Below, one piece after another: positions 32,041 to 40,261 of a stretch of DNA of 64,000 bases. Numbering within the stretch: position 1 is the stretch's first letter; each line of letters opens with the position of its first letter. Origin of the DNA: Nevskiales bacterium (GTDB lineage Bacteria; Pseudomonadota; Gammaproteobacteria; Nevskiales; Nevskiaceae); contig JAQVDP010000002.1 in the NCBI GenBank assembly GCA_028698335.1, forward strand, positions 1 through 64,000, in the 5' to 3' direction. The notes under the pieces were generated by a model that had not been told where the DNA came from, ran no database searches, and saw nothing but the letters and a program-made list of their open reading frames with translations. The position numbers were made by a program, and so were the translations under genes.

Positions 32041-32069
32041 GAGGACGCCTGAGGGCGTCCTCTTTTTTT
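32041..32069 (+). terminator. terminator after tRNA-Asp copy 2
   Basis: A stem GAGGACGCC/GGCGTCCTC is followed by seven T. It is a near copy of the terminator at 31860-31889. Confidence 0.9.
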
Positions 32070-32446
32070 GTCCGGATCGCGGTGGCAGCCAGATTCGCAA
32101 CGGTATGCCGCGCAATCGCCGATGCCCCGGCGCCGGCCTTGTTCCGGGACTTTGCCGCGCTGGGCAGTCGCAACGCCTGCCGTGCCGATGCGTGGATCAT
32201 CGATGCCGCGTCGACAGTGTGGCGCGTGCCCATGCTAGATTAACCTCGCAACTGTGGGCGGACGACGGTATGCGCTGAACGATCGGTCGTGTGCCATGGT
32301 CGTTGCGCGGATCCGTTCGAGACAAGAAACTGGGCCAACGCAACCGCACGACTCGATGCGGGTGGGTCCGGTTCGGCGCGGCCGCAACAGTGGCGACAGG
32401 TTTTTTGCAGTGTGGAGAGGCGGGCAGCATTGCCCCGGGGAGACGG
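32070..32446. other. intergenic region before the TonB2-type operon
   Basis: 377 bp without a supportable gene. Short open frames on both strands show no recognisable protein. It should contain the promoter of the hydrolase-DUF3450-ExbB operon; I see no clear hexamers. GGGGAG at 32437-32442 is the ribosome site of the next gene. Confidence 0.5.
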
Positions 32447-33244
32447 ATGTCGCATCCAGTAGTACTGATCCATGGCATGTGGTGCACCGGTGCCAACTGG
32501 GACCGCGTGCGCAGCCTGATGGAACCCCGCGGCTACGACTGTTTCGCGCCTTCGTTGCCGGCCCACGACCCGACTCCCGATCAGCCCATCGACGTGGCGC
32601 GCCTGAGCCTGCGCGATTACCTCGCCGAGCTCGAGCATCAGGTGGCGGAGCGCCGCTATGATCGCCCGCCGATCCTGATCGGCCATTCGATGGGCGGCCT
32701 GCTGGCGCAGCAGCTGGCCTGCCGGGTGCAGCCGCTGGCACTGGTGCTGCTGACGCCGGCGCCCGCCTGGGGCATCGGCGCGCTGCGCTGGGCGAATCTG
32801 CTCGCGTTCGCGCCCTGGATGTTCGGCGGTGCGTTCTGGCGCAACTCCCACAAGCCTTCGTTCCCGAACGCCGTGCGTTCGGCTTTCAACGGCGTGCCGC
32901 AGAATCGTCACCGCCACTTGTACGAGGCGCTGGTGCACGAATCGGGACGTGCCGCGTACGAGATCGGGATGTGGTGGTTCGACTGGAGCCGGGCGTCGGC
33001 GGTGGATGTCTCGCGCATCCGTTGCCCGGTGTACGTCGTCAGTTGTGGTGAGGACCGCCTGACGCCGGCGCCGGTCGTGCGCAAGCTTGCCGCGCGCTAT
33101 CCGGGCGTCACCCAGCGGTACTACCCGAGTCGGGGCCACTGGGTCATCGACGATGAAGATACAGAGGAGATGGTGCATGCCATTTGCGGGTGGCTTCGGC
33201 CGATGGAGCAGCGATATGAGCGGACACGCGCGCATGCGGCCTGA
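32447..33244 (+). CDS. alpha/beta hydrolase
   Basis: A 265-residue cytoplasmic enzyme. It has HG oxyanion motif LIHGMWCTG, nucleophile elbow GHSMGG (Ser near residue 80), acid Asp in CGEDRLTP and catalytic His in SRGHWVIDD. No signal peptide is seen. It is probably an esterase or lipase-like hydrolase; the substrate is unknown. ATG 32447 follows GGGGAG by four bases; the longer frame from 32291 is rejected. Its 3' end overlaps the DUF3450 gene by 29 bp, so it leads the second energised-machine operon. Confidence 0.88.
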   Translation: MSHPVVLIHGMWCTGANWDRVRSLMEPRGYDCFAPSLPAHDPTPDQPIDVARLSLRDYLAELEHQVAERRYDRPPILIGHSMGGLLAQQLACRVQPLALVLLTPAPAWGIGALRWANLLAFAPWMFGGAFWRNSHKPSFPNAVRSAFNGVPQNRHRHLYEALVHESGRAAYEIGMWWFDWSRASAVDVSRIRCPVYVVSCGEDRLTPAPVVRKLAARYPGVTQRYYPSRGHWVIDDEDTEEMVHAICGWLRPMEQRYERTRAHAA

Positions 33245-34019
33245 TGTGGCGGGGTGGCGAGTGCGACCGGGACAGCTGGTTGCCGTGGCACTGATGGCGA
33301 TGATGCCGATGGCGGCGTCGGCTCAGTCGGCGACGGTGACCCGCGCCATCGACGAAACCATGCGGACGCAGCAGTCGGCGGCGCAGTCGCAGGACCGGAT
33401 CGACCACCTCGACGACCAGACCCGCGCGCTGCTCGAGCGCTATCGTGCGGCGCTGTGGCAGTCGCAGCAGCTGTCGGTGTACGCGGACCAGATCGACGAG
33501 CTGAGCCAGTCGCAGGAGGCCGAGCGCGAGTCGCTCAAGCGGCAGATCGCGGAAATGGAACGCGTCGAGCGAGAACTGCTGCCGCTGATGCTGAGGATGA
33601 TCGACAGCCTGGATTCCTTCGTCGAATTCGACCTGCCGTTCCTGCAGGACGAGCGGCGTGAACGGGTGGCGGCGTTGCGCGCGCTGATGGCCGACGCGTC
33701 GTCGTCGACCGCCGAACGGTTCCGGCGCATCGTCGAGGCTTACCAGATCGAGGTCGACTACGGGCGCGGCTTCGGCGCCGAGCGCGTGGAGATCGAGGGT
33801 CGGGTGATGGATCAGTTGCGGATCGGTCGAGCCGCGCTGTTCGCGCTGGCGCTCGACGACGACGAGGCGCTGCGCTGGGATGCCGGGAGCGGCAGCTGGG
33901 AGGAGGTCGATGGGCGCTATCTCGCGGCCATCCGCGAGGGCTTGAGAATCGCAAGGGAGACGGCAGCGCCGAATCTTCTGATTCTGCCGATGCCGACCGC
34001 GGCAAAGGAGCAACCGTGA
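33216..34019 (+). CDS. DUF3450 periplasmic coiled-coil protein
   Basis: A 267-residue exported protein. The signal peptide ends near MAASAQ (residue about 37 from ATG 33216; ATG 33234 would give a shorter one). A long coiled coil follows (residues about 45-120, for example QSQEAERESLKRQIAEMERV). A globular C-terminal part has DLPFLQDERRERVAAL and YGRGFGAERVEIEG. DUF3450 proteins accompany TtpC-ExbB-ExbD-TonB2 systems, where they may link TtpC to the periplasm. GGAG at 33204-33207 supports the start. Confidence 0.88.
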   Translation: MSGHARMRPDVAGWRVRPGQLVAVALMAMMPMAASAQSATVTRAIDETMRTQQSAAQSQDRIDHLDDQTRALLERYRAALWQSQQLSVYADQIDELSQSQEAERESLKRQIAEMERVERELLPLMLRMIDSLDSFVEFDLPFLQDERRERVAALRALMADASSSTAERFRRIVEAYQIEVDYGRGFGAERVEIEGRVMDQLRIGRAALFALALDDDEALRWDAGSGSWEEVDGRYLAAIREGLRIARETAAPNLLILPMPTAAKEQP

Positions 34020-35365
34020 TGCGCGCACTGATCGCAGTCGTGCTGCTGGCGCTCGCGTCGAGCGCGTTGGCCGCCAGCCCCCGCCTCGACGAACTGCTCA
34101 AGCAGGTCAAGGAGAGCCAGACCCAGGCGTCGCAGCTCAACCGGGAGCGCGAACAGCGATTCCTGCGCGACAAGAACAAGCGGCAGGCGATGCTGGCTGA
34201 GGCGGAGCAGGATCTGGCGAAGTCCAAGGCGCGCGCCGATGCCTCGCGCAAGCGCTTCGACGCCGCCCAGCGGGAGATCGGCGAACTCAAGCAGCAGTTG
34301 CAGGAGCGCGCGGGCGACTACGTGCAGGTGACCGCGGCGGTGCGCCAGCTTGCCGGGGACTTCCGGACCGTCGCGTCCGATTCGCTGGTGACCGCGCAGG
34401 TTCCGGACCGCATGGATTTTCTCGAACAGATCGCGGACAGCCAGGACCTGCCCGGTATCTCCGAGCTCGAGCAGCTGTGGTATCTGCTGCAGGAGGAGAT
34501 GACGGAAGGCGGCAAGGTCGTCCGCTTCAGTGCCGACGTCGTCGATGAGCAGGGCCTGCGGCGTCCGGCGGAGGTGGTCAGGATCGGAACGTTCACCGCG
34601 ATGGCGGACGGCCGCTATCTGGTCGCGGGTGATTCGGGAACCGTGCTGGATGCGTTGCCGCGGCAGCCGGGCTGGAGTCTGAGCCGGCTCGCCGCCAGCT
34701 TTGCCGACGCGGAGGATGCCATCGCCCCGGCGCTGGTCGATCCGTCGCGCGGCAGCCTGCTCGTCATCGAGGGCGAGAAGCCGAGCCTGCTTGAGCGGGT
34801 CAACCAGGGCGGGCTCGTCGGTTACGTGATCATCCTGATCGGTATCGTCGGCATCGTGCTGGCGGTCGCGCAGATGAGTTATCTCGAAGTCGTCGGGCGG
34901 CGCATGCGCGCGCAGCTCAAGCAGGTGCGGGTGCCGCGTGACGACAATCCGCTGGGGCGGGTGCTGCGCGTCTTCAGCGACGATCCCGAGCACCGCGACG
35001 ACGATCCCGAGCTGCTGGAGCTGCGGCTGTCGGAGGCGGTGCTGCGCGAGATGCCGATGCTGGAACGGGCGCAGTCGATCCTCAAGCTGTTCGCAGCCGC
35101 GGCGCCGCTGCTGGGTCTGCTGGGAACGGTGACCGGCATGATCGTGACCTTCCAGACGATCACGGTGTTCGGGACCGGCGATCCCAAGCTGATGGCCGAC
35201 GGGATCTCGCAGGCGCTGGTGACGACGGTCCTGGGCCTGTGCGCGGCGATCCCGTTGCTGTTCATCAACTCGCTGCTGGCGACACGGGCGCGCAGTCTGG
35301 TGCAGATCCTCGACGAGCAGTCCGCCGGGTTGCTTGCCGAGCGCCTGGAGGGCGGCCGTGCTTGA
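34019..35365 (+). CDS. TtpC-like protein: coiled coil fused to MotA/TolQ/ExbB channel
   Basis: A 448-residue protein. A signal peptide (1-18) is followed by a periplasmic coiled coil (about 20-100) and a linker. An ExbB/TolQ-type membrane domain follows, starting with GYVIILIGIVGIVLAV, then LLGLLGTVTGMI and a helix ending LCAAIPLLFINSLL. The layout matches TtpC of Vibrio-type TonB2 systems, a second ExbB-like subunit. ATG 34019 overlaps the DUF3450 stop by one base (TGATG) and has AAAGGAG at 34004-34010; the GTG at 34016 is less likely. Confidence 0.9.
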   Translation: MRALIAVVLLALASSALAASPRLDELLKQVKESQTQASQLNREREQRFLRDKNKRQAMLAEAEQDLAKSKARADASRKRFDAAQREIGELKQQLQERAGDYVQVTAAVRQLAGDFRTVASDSLVTAQVPDRMDFLEQIADSQDLPGISELEQLWYLLQEEMTEGGKVVRFSADVVDEQGLRRPAEVVRIGTFTAMADGRYLVAGDSGTVLDALPRQPGWSLSRLAASFADAEDAIAPALVDPSRGSLLVIEGEKPSLLERVNQGGLVGYVIILIGIVGIVLAVAQMSYLEVVGRRMRAQLKQVRVPRDDNPLGRVLRVFSDDPEHRDDDPELLELRLSEAVLREMPMLERAQSILKLFAAAAPLLGLLGTVTGMIVTFQTITVFGTGDPKLMADGISQALVTTVLGLCAAIPLLFINSLLATRARSLVQILDEQSAGLLAERLEGGRA

Positions 35366-35897
35366 TGCGGCGCTGCAAGGCGTGCTGACGCCGCTGCGCT
35401 CGATCCAGGGGTTCATGGCGGCGGGCGGTTTCGTGCTGTGGTGGATCTTCGTCGCCGCGGTGGCGCTGTGGACCCTGATCCTCGAACGCTACTGGTTCTT
35501 CGCGCGGATGCTGCCGCGCATGCGTGCCGAGGTGCGCGCGCAGTGGATGGGGCGCCCGGAGCGCCGTTCCTGGACCGCGCGGCGGATCCGCGCCGCGATG
35601 ATCTCGCGCATCGAGGGCGCGATGGACGTGACGCTGCCGCTGATCCAGGTGCTGATCTCGCTGTGCCCGCTGCTCGGGCTGCTGGGCACGGTCACCGGCA
35701 TGATCGAGGTGTTCGACGTGATGGCGCTGAAGGGAACGTCCGATGCACGCGCGATGGCGGCAGGGGTCTCGCGTGCAACGATTCCGACGATGGCCGGCAT
35801 GGTCGTCGGCCTGTCCGGCCTGCTGTCGATCAACCGGTTTCGCAAGCGTGTCCGCAATGAAACGGAGCGGCTCGGTGACGAGCTGGGTTACGCATGA
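35358..35897 (+). CDS. ExbB/TolQ proton channel protein
   Basis: A 179-residue inner-membrane protein with a first helix WWIFVAAVALWTLILERYWFF. The paired helices around LISLCPLLGLLGTVTGMIEVF and AGMVVGLSGLLSI are the standard ExbB2 core. GTG 35358 is chosen: GGAGGG lies just upstream and it overlaps the previous stop. The upstream ATG at 35334 would lie deep in the preceding gene. It forms the motor with ExbD at 35894. Confidence 0.9.
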   Translation: MLDAALQGVLTPLRSIQGFMAAGGFVLWWIFVAAVALWTLILERYWFFARMLPRMRAEVRAQWMGRPERRSWTARRIRAAMISRIEGAMDVTLPLIQVLISLCPLLGLLGTVTGMIEVFDVMALKGTSDARAMAAGVSRATIPTMAGMVVGLSGLLSINRFRKRVRNETERLGDELGYA

Positions 35898-36301
35898 AGA
35901 TCCGACGTCACGGCGCCCCCCCGGAAGACACCGGCATCGACCTGACCCCGATGCTGGACGTGATCTTCATCATGCTGATCTTCTTCATCGTCACGACGAC
36001 GTTCGTGCGCGAGTCCGGCATCAAGATCAATCGGCCTGCCGCCAAGACCGCGGTCAAGCAGGACCAGACCAACATCCTCGTCGCCATTTCGCCGGAGGGC
36101 GAGATCTGGATCGACAAGCAGCGTGTCGACATCCGTTCGCTGCGCGCAATGATCCAGAAGCTCAAGGCCGAGAATCCGGAGGCGGCCGTGATCATCCAGG
36201 CGGACAAGGACGCGCGCGCCGGGCTGATGGTCGAGGCGATGGATCAGGCGCGCCTCGCCGGTGTCCGCGACGTGTCGGTTGCCGCGACGCCGCGCCAGTG
36301 A
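35894..36301 (+). CDS. ExbD stator protein
   Basis: A 135-residue protein. The membrane helix contains LTPMLDVIFIMLIFFIV with the proton-carrying Asp at about residue 22. The periplasmic domain has VIIQADKDARAGLMVEAMDQAR. This is a canonical ExbD with length near 135. It overlaps the ExbB stop by 4 bp, and a short ExbD-like protein without Asp follows 6 bp later. Confidence 0.92.
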   Translation: MKIRRHGAPPEDTGIDLTPMLDVIFIMLIFFIVTTTFVRESGIKINRPAAKTAVKQDQTNILVAISPEGEIWIDKQRVDIRSLRAMIQKLKAENPEAAVIIQADKDARAGLMVEAMDQARLAGVRDVSVAATPRQ

Positions 36302-36307
36302 CGGACG

Positions 36308-36613
36308 ATGAAGGGTCGGCTGCTGGTCTACTCGGTGGTGCTGCTGGCCGCACTCGGCTATCTGCAGTGGCGGGCACGTGCGCCGGCCAGCCTGGAGATC
36401 ACGGTCGTGCGGGAGAATCTGGTCGCCTATCGCGGACAGGCCATGTCGCTTGACGAGCTCGAAGGGGCGATCGCCGCCGATCTGCGCAGCGGACGACCGA
36501 CCAAGGTTGTCGTGACGGTGGACGGACACGCACCGAGCACCGTGCTGATCCCGGTGCTGGACCTGCTGGAGCGCAGCGGTGCCGCGGATGTGCAGGTGAT
36601 TGCGGAGCCATGA
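36308..36613 (+). CDS. minimal ExbD-like membrane protein lacking the Asp helix
   Basis: A 101-residue protein. One N-terminal hydrophobic helix (LLVYSVVLLAALGYLQW) has no acidic residue. The following about 75 residues match the ExbD periplasmic fold (AMSLDELEGAIAADL, TKVVVTVDGHAPSTVLIPVL, then AADVQVIAE). It therefore looks like an ExbD periplasmic domain on a plain membrane anchor. It could mark a regulatory or structural position in the motor. It stands exactly between exbD and tonB and overlaps the tonB start (ATGATG), so it is a designed member of the operon. Confidence 0.75.
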   Translation: MKGRLLVYSVVLLAALGYLQWRARAPASLEITVVRENLVAYRGQAMSLDELEGAIAADLRSGRPTKVVVTVDGHAPSTVLIPVLDLLERSGAADVQVIAEP

Positions 36614-37299
36614 TGCGCTGGATCGTCACGCCAGTGGCGGCGCTGCTGATCGCGTTCGCCCTGTTTCTCCTGATGTACTGGCTGATCCTGCCGCCGCAGG
36701 GGCCGGACGAGGCGCGTCGGGTGTTGCCGGATGTGGAAGTGGTGCAGCCGGTGGAGTCGGAACAACCGGATCAGGATCTGGCCAGCGCCGATGCCGCGCC
36801 GCCGCCGCCACCGGCCGCGCCGCCGTCGCTGGCACGCCCCGATCTGCCGACGACCGACATTCCGGTCATCGACGCCGCGCCGCTGGATGTGGGTCCCGTG
36901 GCGGTGACGCCGAATCTGTCGTCCAGCGGCCTCAAGCTCGGCAGCAGCGGTGCGTTCGGGGGCTTCGGCGGCAGTGGAACCGGGCAGGGCGGCGGTGGTC
37001 ATGGCAGCGGCAAGGGCTTCAAGGGCGTGCCCCTGGTGCCGCTGTCGACCGCGCGTCCGCAGATGCCGGAGTGGGCCTGCAAACAGAAGATCCGGGGCTG
37101 GGTCGAGGTCGTGTTCACGGTGCTTCCGAACGGCAGCGTGACCAATGTCAGGCTGATCGATGCCGATCCGAAGGGTGTTTTCGAGGCCGCGGCGATCGAG
37201 AGCGTGGCGCACTGGATCTATGAATCGTCGCCGAAGGCGCGCGAAGTCAAACAGCGCGTGCCGATGGACCCCGCGGACTGCGCGTACAACTGGCAATGA
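36613..37299 (+). CDS. TonB-family energy transducer
   Basis: About 228 residues. It has a short cytoplasmic N-terminus, one membrane helix (TPVAALLIAFALFLLMYWLI), a Pro-rich spacer and a Gly/Ser-rich linker (residues about 115-140). The TonB C-terminal domain has WVEVVFTVLPNGSVTNVRLID and AAIESVAHWIY. It belongs to the TonB2 group by context. ATG 36613 is five bases after GGAG; ATG 36610 is the alternative and overlaps the upstream stop. It transmits ExbB/ExbD energy to an outer-membrane partner, not encoded here. Confidence 0.9.
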   Translation: MRWIVTPVAALLIAFALFLLMYWLILPPQGPDEARRVLPDVEVVQPVESEQPDQDLASADAAPPPPPAAPPSLARPDLPTTDIPVIDAAPLDVGPVAVTPNLSSSGLKLGSSGAFGGFGGSGTGQGGGGHGSGKGFKGVPLVPLSTARPQMPEWACKQKIRGWVEVVFTVLPNGSVTNVRLIDADPKGVFEAAAIESVAHWIYESSPKAREVKQRVPMDPADCAYNWQ

Positions 37300-37313
37300 G
37301 GACTGGAGCCGAC

Positions 37314-39878
37314 ATGCCGCGCCGGACCTCCGGCCGTCCCTGGTGGATCGCTTGGGTCCTGATGTCCATCGTGCCGGTCGCGATGGCCGACCAGTACCGC
37401 AGCGAAACCCGCGAGCTGGACAGGGTGCCGCCCCCGGTGCAGCAGAAGAGCCCGGAGGAGCTGCTGCGGATCACGACCGATCCCTACGCGAAGTCGCTGC
37501 TGCTGCGTGATCTGGCGGCGCAGGCTGCCCAGCAGAAGGATTACGCCAAGGCCGCGCGCTATATGGAGCAGGCGCTGCAACAGAAGGCGTTCTCGGGGGT
37601 CGCCGAGCAGCAGATGCGCGAGCAGCTGTCTGATCTGTATCTGGCCAGCGGCGACTATCAGAAGCTGATTCCGGAGCTCGAGGCGCAGGTCCGCAGTGGC
37701 AAGGCGCGTCCGGAGATCATGGTGGCGCTGGGGTCCGCGTATCTGCAGAAGAAGCGTTATCGCGAGGCCGCCTCGCTGCTGGAGCGGGCCGTGCGGGCGT
37801 CGCGCAACGTCGACCCGAGCTGGCGCCGCGCGCTGGCCGCCGCACTGATCGGTGCAGGGCGTGAACGCGAGGCCTTGCCGCAGCTGGAGCAGCTGCTGCA
37901 GGAGGATCCCGGACAGGGCGATGACTGGCTGCGCCTGTCGGCCCTGCATCTGAAGTTCGGCGACAAGCGGCGTGCGGCTGCGGTGATGGAGCTGGCCGGC
38001 CGCATGGGTTTTCTGAAGAGTGCCGACGACTGGGTGCGCCTGGTGACGCTGACCGGGCAGCTCGGCGCTCCGTTCGAGGCGGGCTCGTTGCTGCAGGCCA
38101 AGATGGAGGCCAAGCAGGTTCCGGTCAATGCGCAGAACTGGCGACTGCTGTCGTCGCTGTGGCTGGCGGCGCGCGAGGATGCACTGGCGCTGCCGGCGCT
38201 GGACGAGGCCATCCGGCTGGCGCCGTCGCCCGATCTGTATCGCCAACGGGCCCAGCTGCGGATGGATCGGGAGCAGTATGGCGAGGCGGCGCGTGACTTC
38301 GAGCGGGCGATCGCGGCGGGCGCCAAGGATGCGCCGACCCGGATGGCGTTGGCGATCGCCCGTTATCAGCAGGCCGATATCGACGGCGCGCTCGAAGCGT
38401 TTCGCAGCGCCCGCGATGCCGGCGGCAACAAGAAGCTGGCCTCGGACTGGATCAGCTACCTCGAGAGCGGCCGCGCCCGCGAGCAGGCGCTGGCGGCGGC
38501 CGCCCAGCGCGCGCCCGCGGAGGACGAGACGATCCAGCTCAGCGGCCGTCTGAGTGGCGCGGCCATCGAGATCGCGGCCGACGATGCCACGGCGGACAAA
38601 CCCGGCCCCCGCGGCGGCGGTCTGACGCCGGTCGGCGCCGAGGCCGACGGCAATGCCGACGGAACGATTCCGCCCTGGACCGGGGGCCTGCAGCGCGCGC
38701 AGTGGCCACAGGGCTTCAAGCCCGGGCAGCGCCTGAAGGATCCCTTCGCCGGGGACCGGCCGCTGTTCACGATCACCGGCGCCAATCTGGCGCGCTACCG
38801 CAGCCACCTCAGTCGCGGGCATCAGGCGCTGCTGGAAAACGATCCCGGTTACAAGATGCCGGTGTATCCGTCACGGCGCAGCGTCAGTTACCCGCAGGCG
38901 ATCTATGAAGCCTCGCAGGCGAACATCGGCCGTGCCAAGCTGCTCGGTCCCGATGCGCTGGCCGGCGCCCGCCTGGGGGTGCCGTTTCCGAAGCCGAAGT
39001 CCGGTGTCGAGATCATGTGGAACCACCGTACGCGCTATCGCGGCGACACGCTGGTGCAGCAGACGACGCAGGCGGTAGTCCGTCCGGGGGACAAGCCGCA
39101 GTATCTCAAGCAGAGCGAGCGGGTCTATTTCCGCTACGGCAACCTGAAGGATCCGATCGACCTGTCGGACAAGAATATCCTGCTGTATTACCTGACGTGG
39201 TTCGGCAAGACCACTAATGCCATCGACTTCGTCGCGCTGGTGCACGAGACGGCGAACTCGCTGGAAAACTCGCGCAACGTCTGGGTCAAGCCGCCGAAGG
39301 TTCCGCGTCTGTTCCGGATTCCGCCGGTCGGGTACGACCAGCCGTTCCCGGGATCCGAGGCGCTGATGTTCGTGGACATGCTCGACATGTACAACGGCGC
39401 CTTCGACCGCTACGTCTGGAAGCTCGTCGGCAAGCGCGAGATCTATATCCCGTACAACGCATACCGGATCAGCGACGGCCACTACAGCTACGCGCAGCTG
39501 TTGCAGGACCGGCACTTCAATCAGGATGCGACGCGCTATGAACTGCACCGGGTCTGGGTGATCGAGGCCACCGAGCGCGAGGGGCGCAACCACACGTTCG
39601 GCAAGCGGACCTTCTACGTCGACGAGGACAGCTGGAACGTGGTGCTGGTCGAGAATGAGGACCACGCCGGCAAGCTGTGGCGCTTCCAGGAAGGACATCT
39701 GCTGCCGGCTTACGACATCCAGGCCGCCAACTCGGCGCCGACGCTGACCTACGATCTGAAGGACGGCCGTTATTTCGTCAACCGGCTCAGCGCCGAGGAT
39801 GCGCCGCCGCAATACGGCGAGCCGATGCGCGATGCGGAATTCCTGCCCGCTGCGGTCAAGGCGCGCTACTCGCGATAA
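37314..39878 (+). CDS. TPR protein fused to a DUF1329 domain
   Basis: An 854-residue exported protein. The signal peptide (to about residue 26, ending PVAMADQ) is followed by a TPR solenoid at residues about 45-395 (YAKAARYMEQALQQKAF and similar). A charged linker (about 400-430) leads into a complete DUF1329 domain to the end, starting LTPVGAEADGNADGTIPPWT. The free DUF1329 protein encoded at 42353 shares the same opening and motifs (YNGAFDRYVWKLVGKREIYIPYN; FYVDEDSW; FQEGH). TonB2 operons normally end in a stand-alone TPR gene; here it is joined to a lipid-carrier-like domain. ATG 37314 follows GGAG by five bases and overlaps nothing; an ATG at 37296 overlaps tonB. Confidence 0.88.
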   Translation: MPRRTSGRPWWIAWVLMSIVPVAMADQYRSETRELDRVPPPVQQKSPEELLRITTDPYAKSLLLRDLAAQAAQQKDYAKAARYMEQALQQKAFSGVAEQQMREQLSDLYLASGDYQKLIPELEAQVRSGKARPEIMVALGSAYLQKKRYREAASLLERAVRASRNVDPSWRRALAAALIGAGREREALPQLEQLLQEDPGQGDDWLRLSALHLKFGDKRRAAAVMELAGRMGFLKSADDWVRLVTLTGQLGAPFEAGSLLQAKMEAKQVPVNAQNWRLLSSLWLAAREDALALPALDEAIRLAPSPDLYRQRAQLRMDREQYGEAARDFERAIAAGAKDAPTRMALAIARYQQADIDGALEAFRSARDAGGNKKLASDWISYLESGRAREQALAAAAQRAPAEDETIQLSGRLSGAAIEIAADDATADKPGPRGGGLTPVGAEADGNADGTIPPWTGGLQRAQWPQGFKPGQRLKDPFAGDRPLFTITGANLARYRSHLSRGHQALLENDPGYKMPVYPSRRSVSYPQAIYEASQANIGRAKLLGPDALAGARLGVPFPKPKSGVEIMWNHRTRYRGDTLVQQTTQAVVRPGDKPQYLKQSERVYFRYGNLKDPIDLSDKNILLYYLTWFGKTTNAIDFVALVHETANSLENSRNVWVKPPKVPRLFRIPPVGYDQPFPGSEALMFVDMLDMYNGAFDRYVWKLVGKREIYIPYNAYRISDGHYSYAQLLQDRHFNQDATRYELHRVWVIEATEREGRNHTFGKRTFYVDEDSWNVVLVENEDHAGKLWRFQEGHLLPAYDIQAANSAPTLTYDLKDGRYFVNRLSAEDAPPQYGEPMRDAEFLPAAVKARYSR

Positions 39879-39970
39879 CCGCGTTACCGGCTGCAACCCT
39901 TTCGGCGCCCCGTGCATCTGAATAACGGGTGCGCCGGAACGCGGCGCCGAACCGGAGACCGGGGGTCGCC

Positions 39971-40243
39971 ATGAAAACCACAATCAGCAGTCTTTCCACC
40001 TGGATCGCGATGGCCGCACTGAGCGTGCCGATGGCTGTCGCCGCGGCGGGGCCGCAGGCGCCCTGCGTGTCTCAGGCCGACGATCACATCGAGGCGGCGG
40101 TGGCGCGCCTGCGCCAGGAGCAGCGGCAGCAGATGCAGTCCAACGCCGAGGTGGCGCTGGCGCAGCTGCGCTCGCGGGTCGCAATGGCACGCGCCAGCGG
40201 GGCCGCGGTGGCCGATGCACCCGGGATCAAGGCCGAGCGCTGA
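39971..40243 (+). CDS. small secreted protein, unknown
   Basis: A 90-residue protein with signal peptide (residues 1-25, ending VAAAG). A single Cys (APCVSQADD) follows, then an amphipathic, Gln-rich helix (VARLRQEQRQQMQSNAEVAL). Family not recognised. ATG 39971 has a GGGGG-type ribosome site. A hairpin with TTCGGCGCC/GGCGCCGAA arms (39901-39951) precedes it and may end the upstream operon. Confidence 0.6.
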   Translation: MKTTISSLSTWIAMAALSVPMAVAAAGPQAPCVSQADDHIEAAVARLRQEQRQQMQSNAEVALAQLRSRVAMARASGAAVADAPGIKAER

Positions 40244-40261
40244 GGTCGCTGCGACCCGGGA

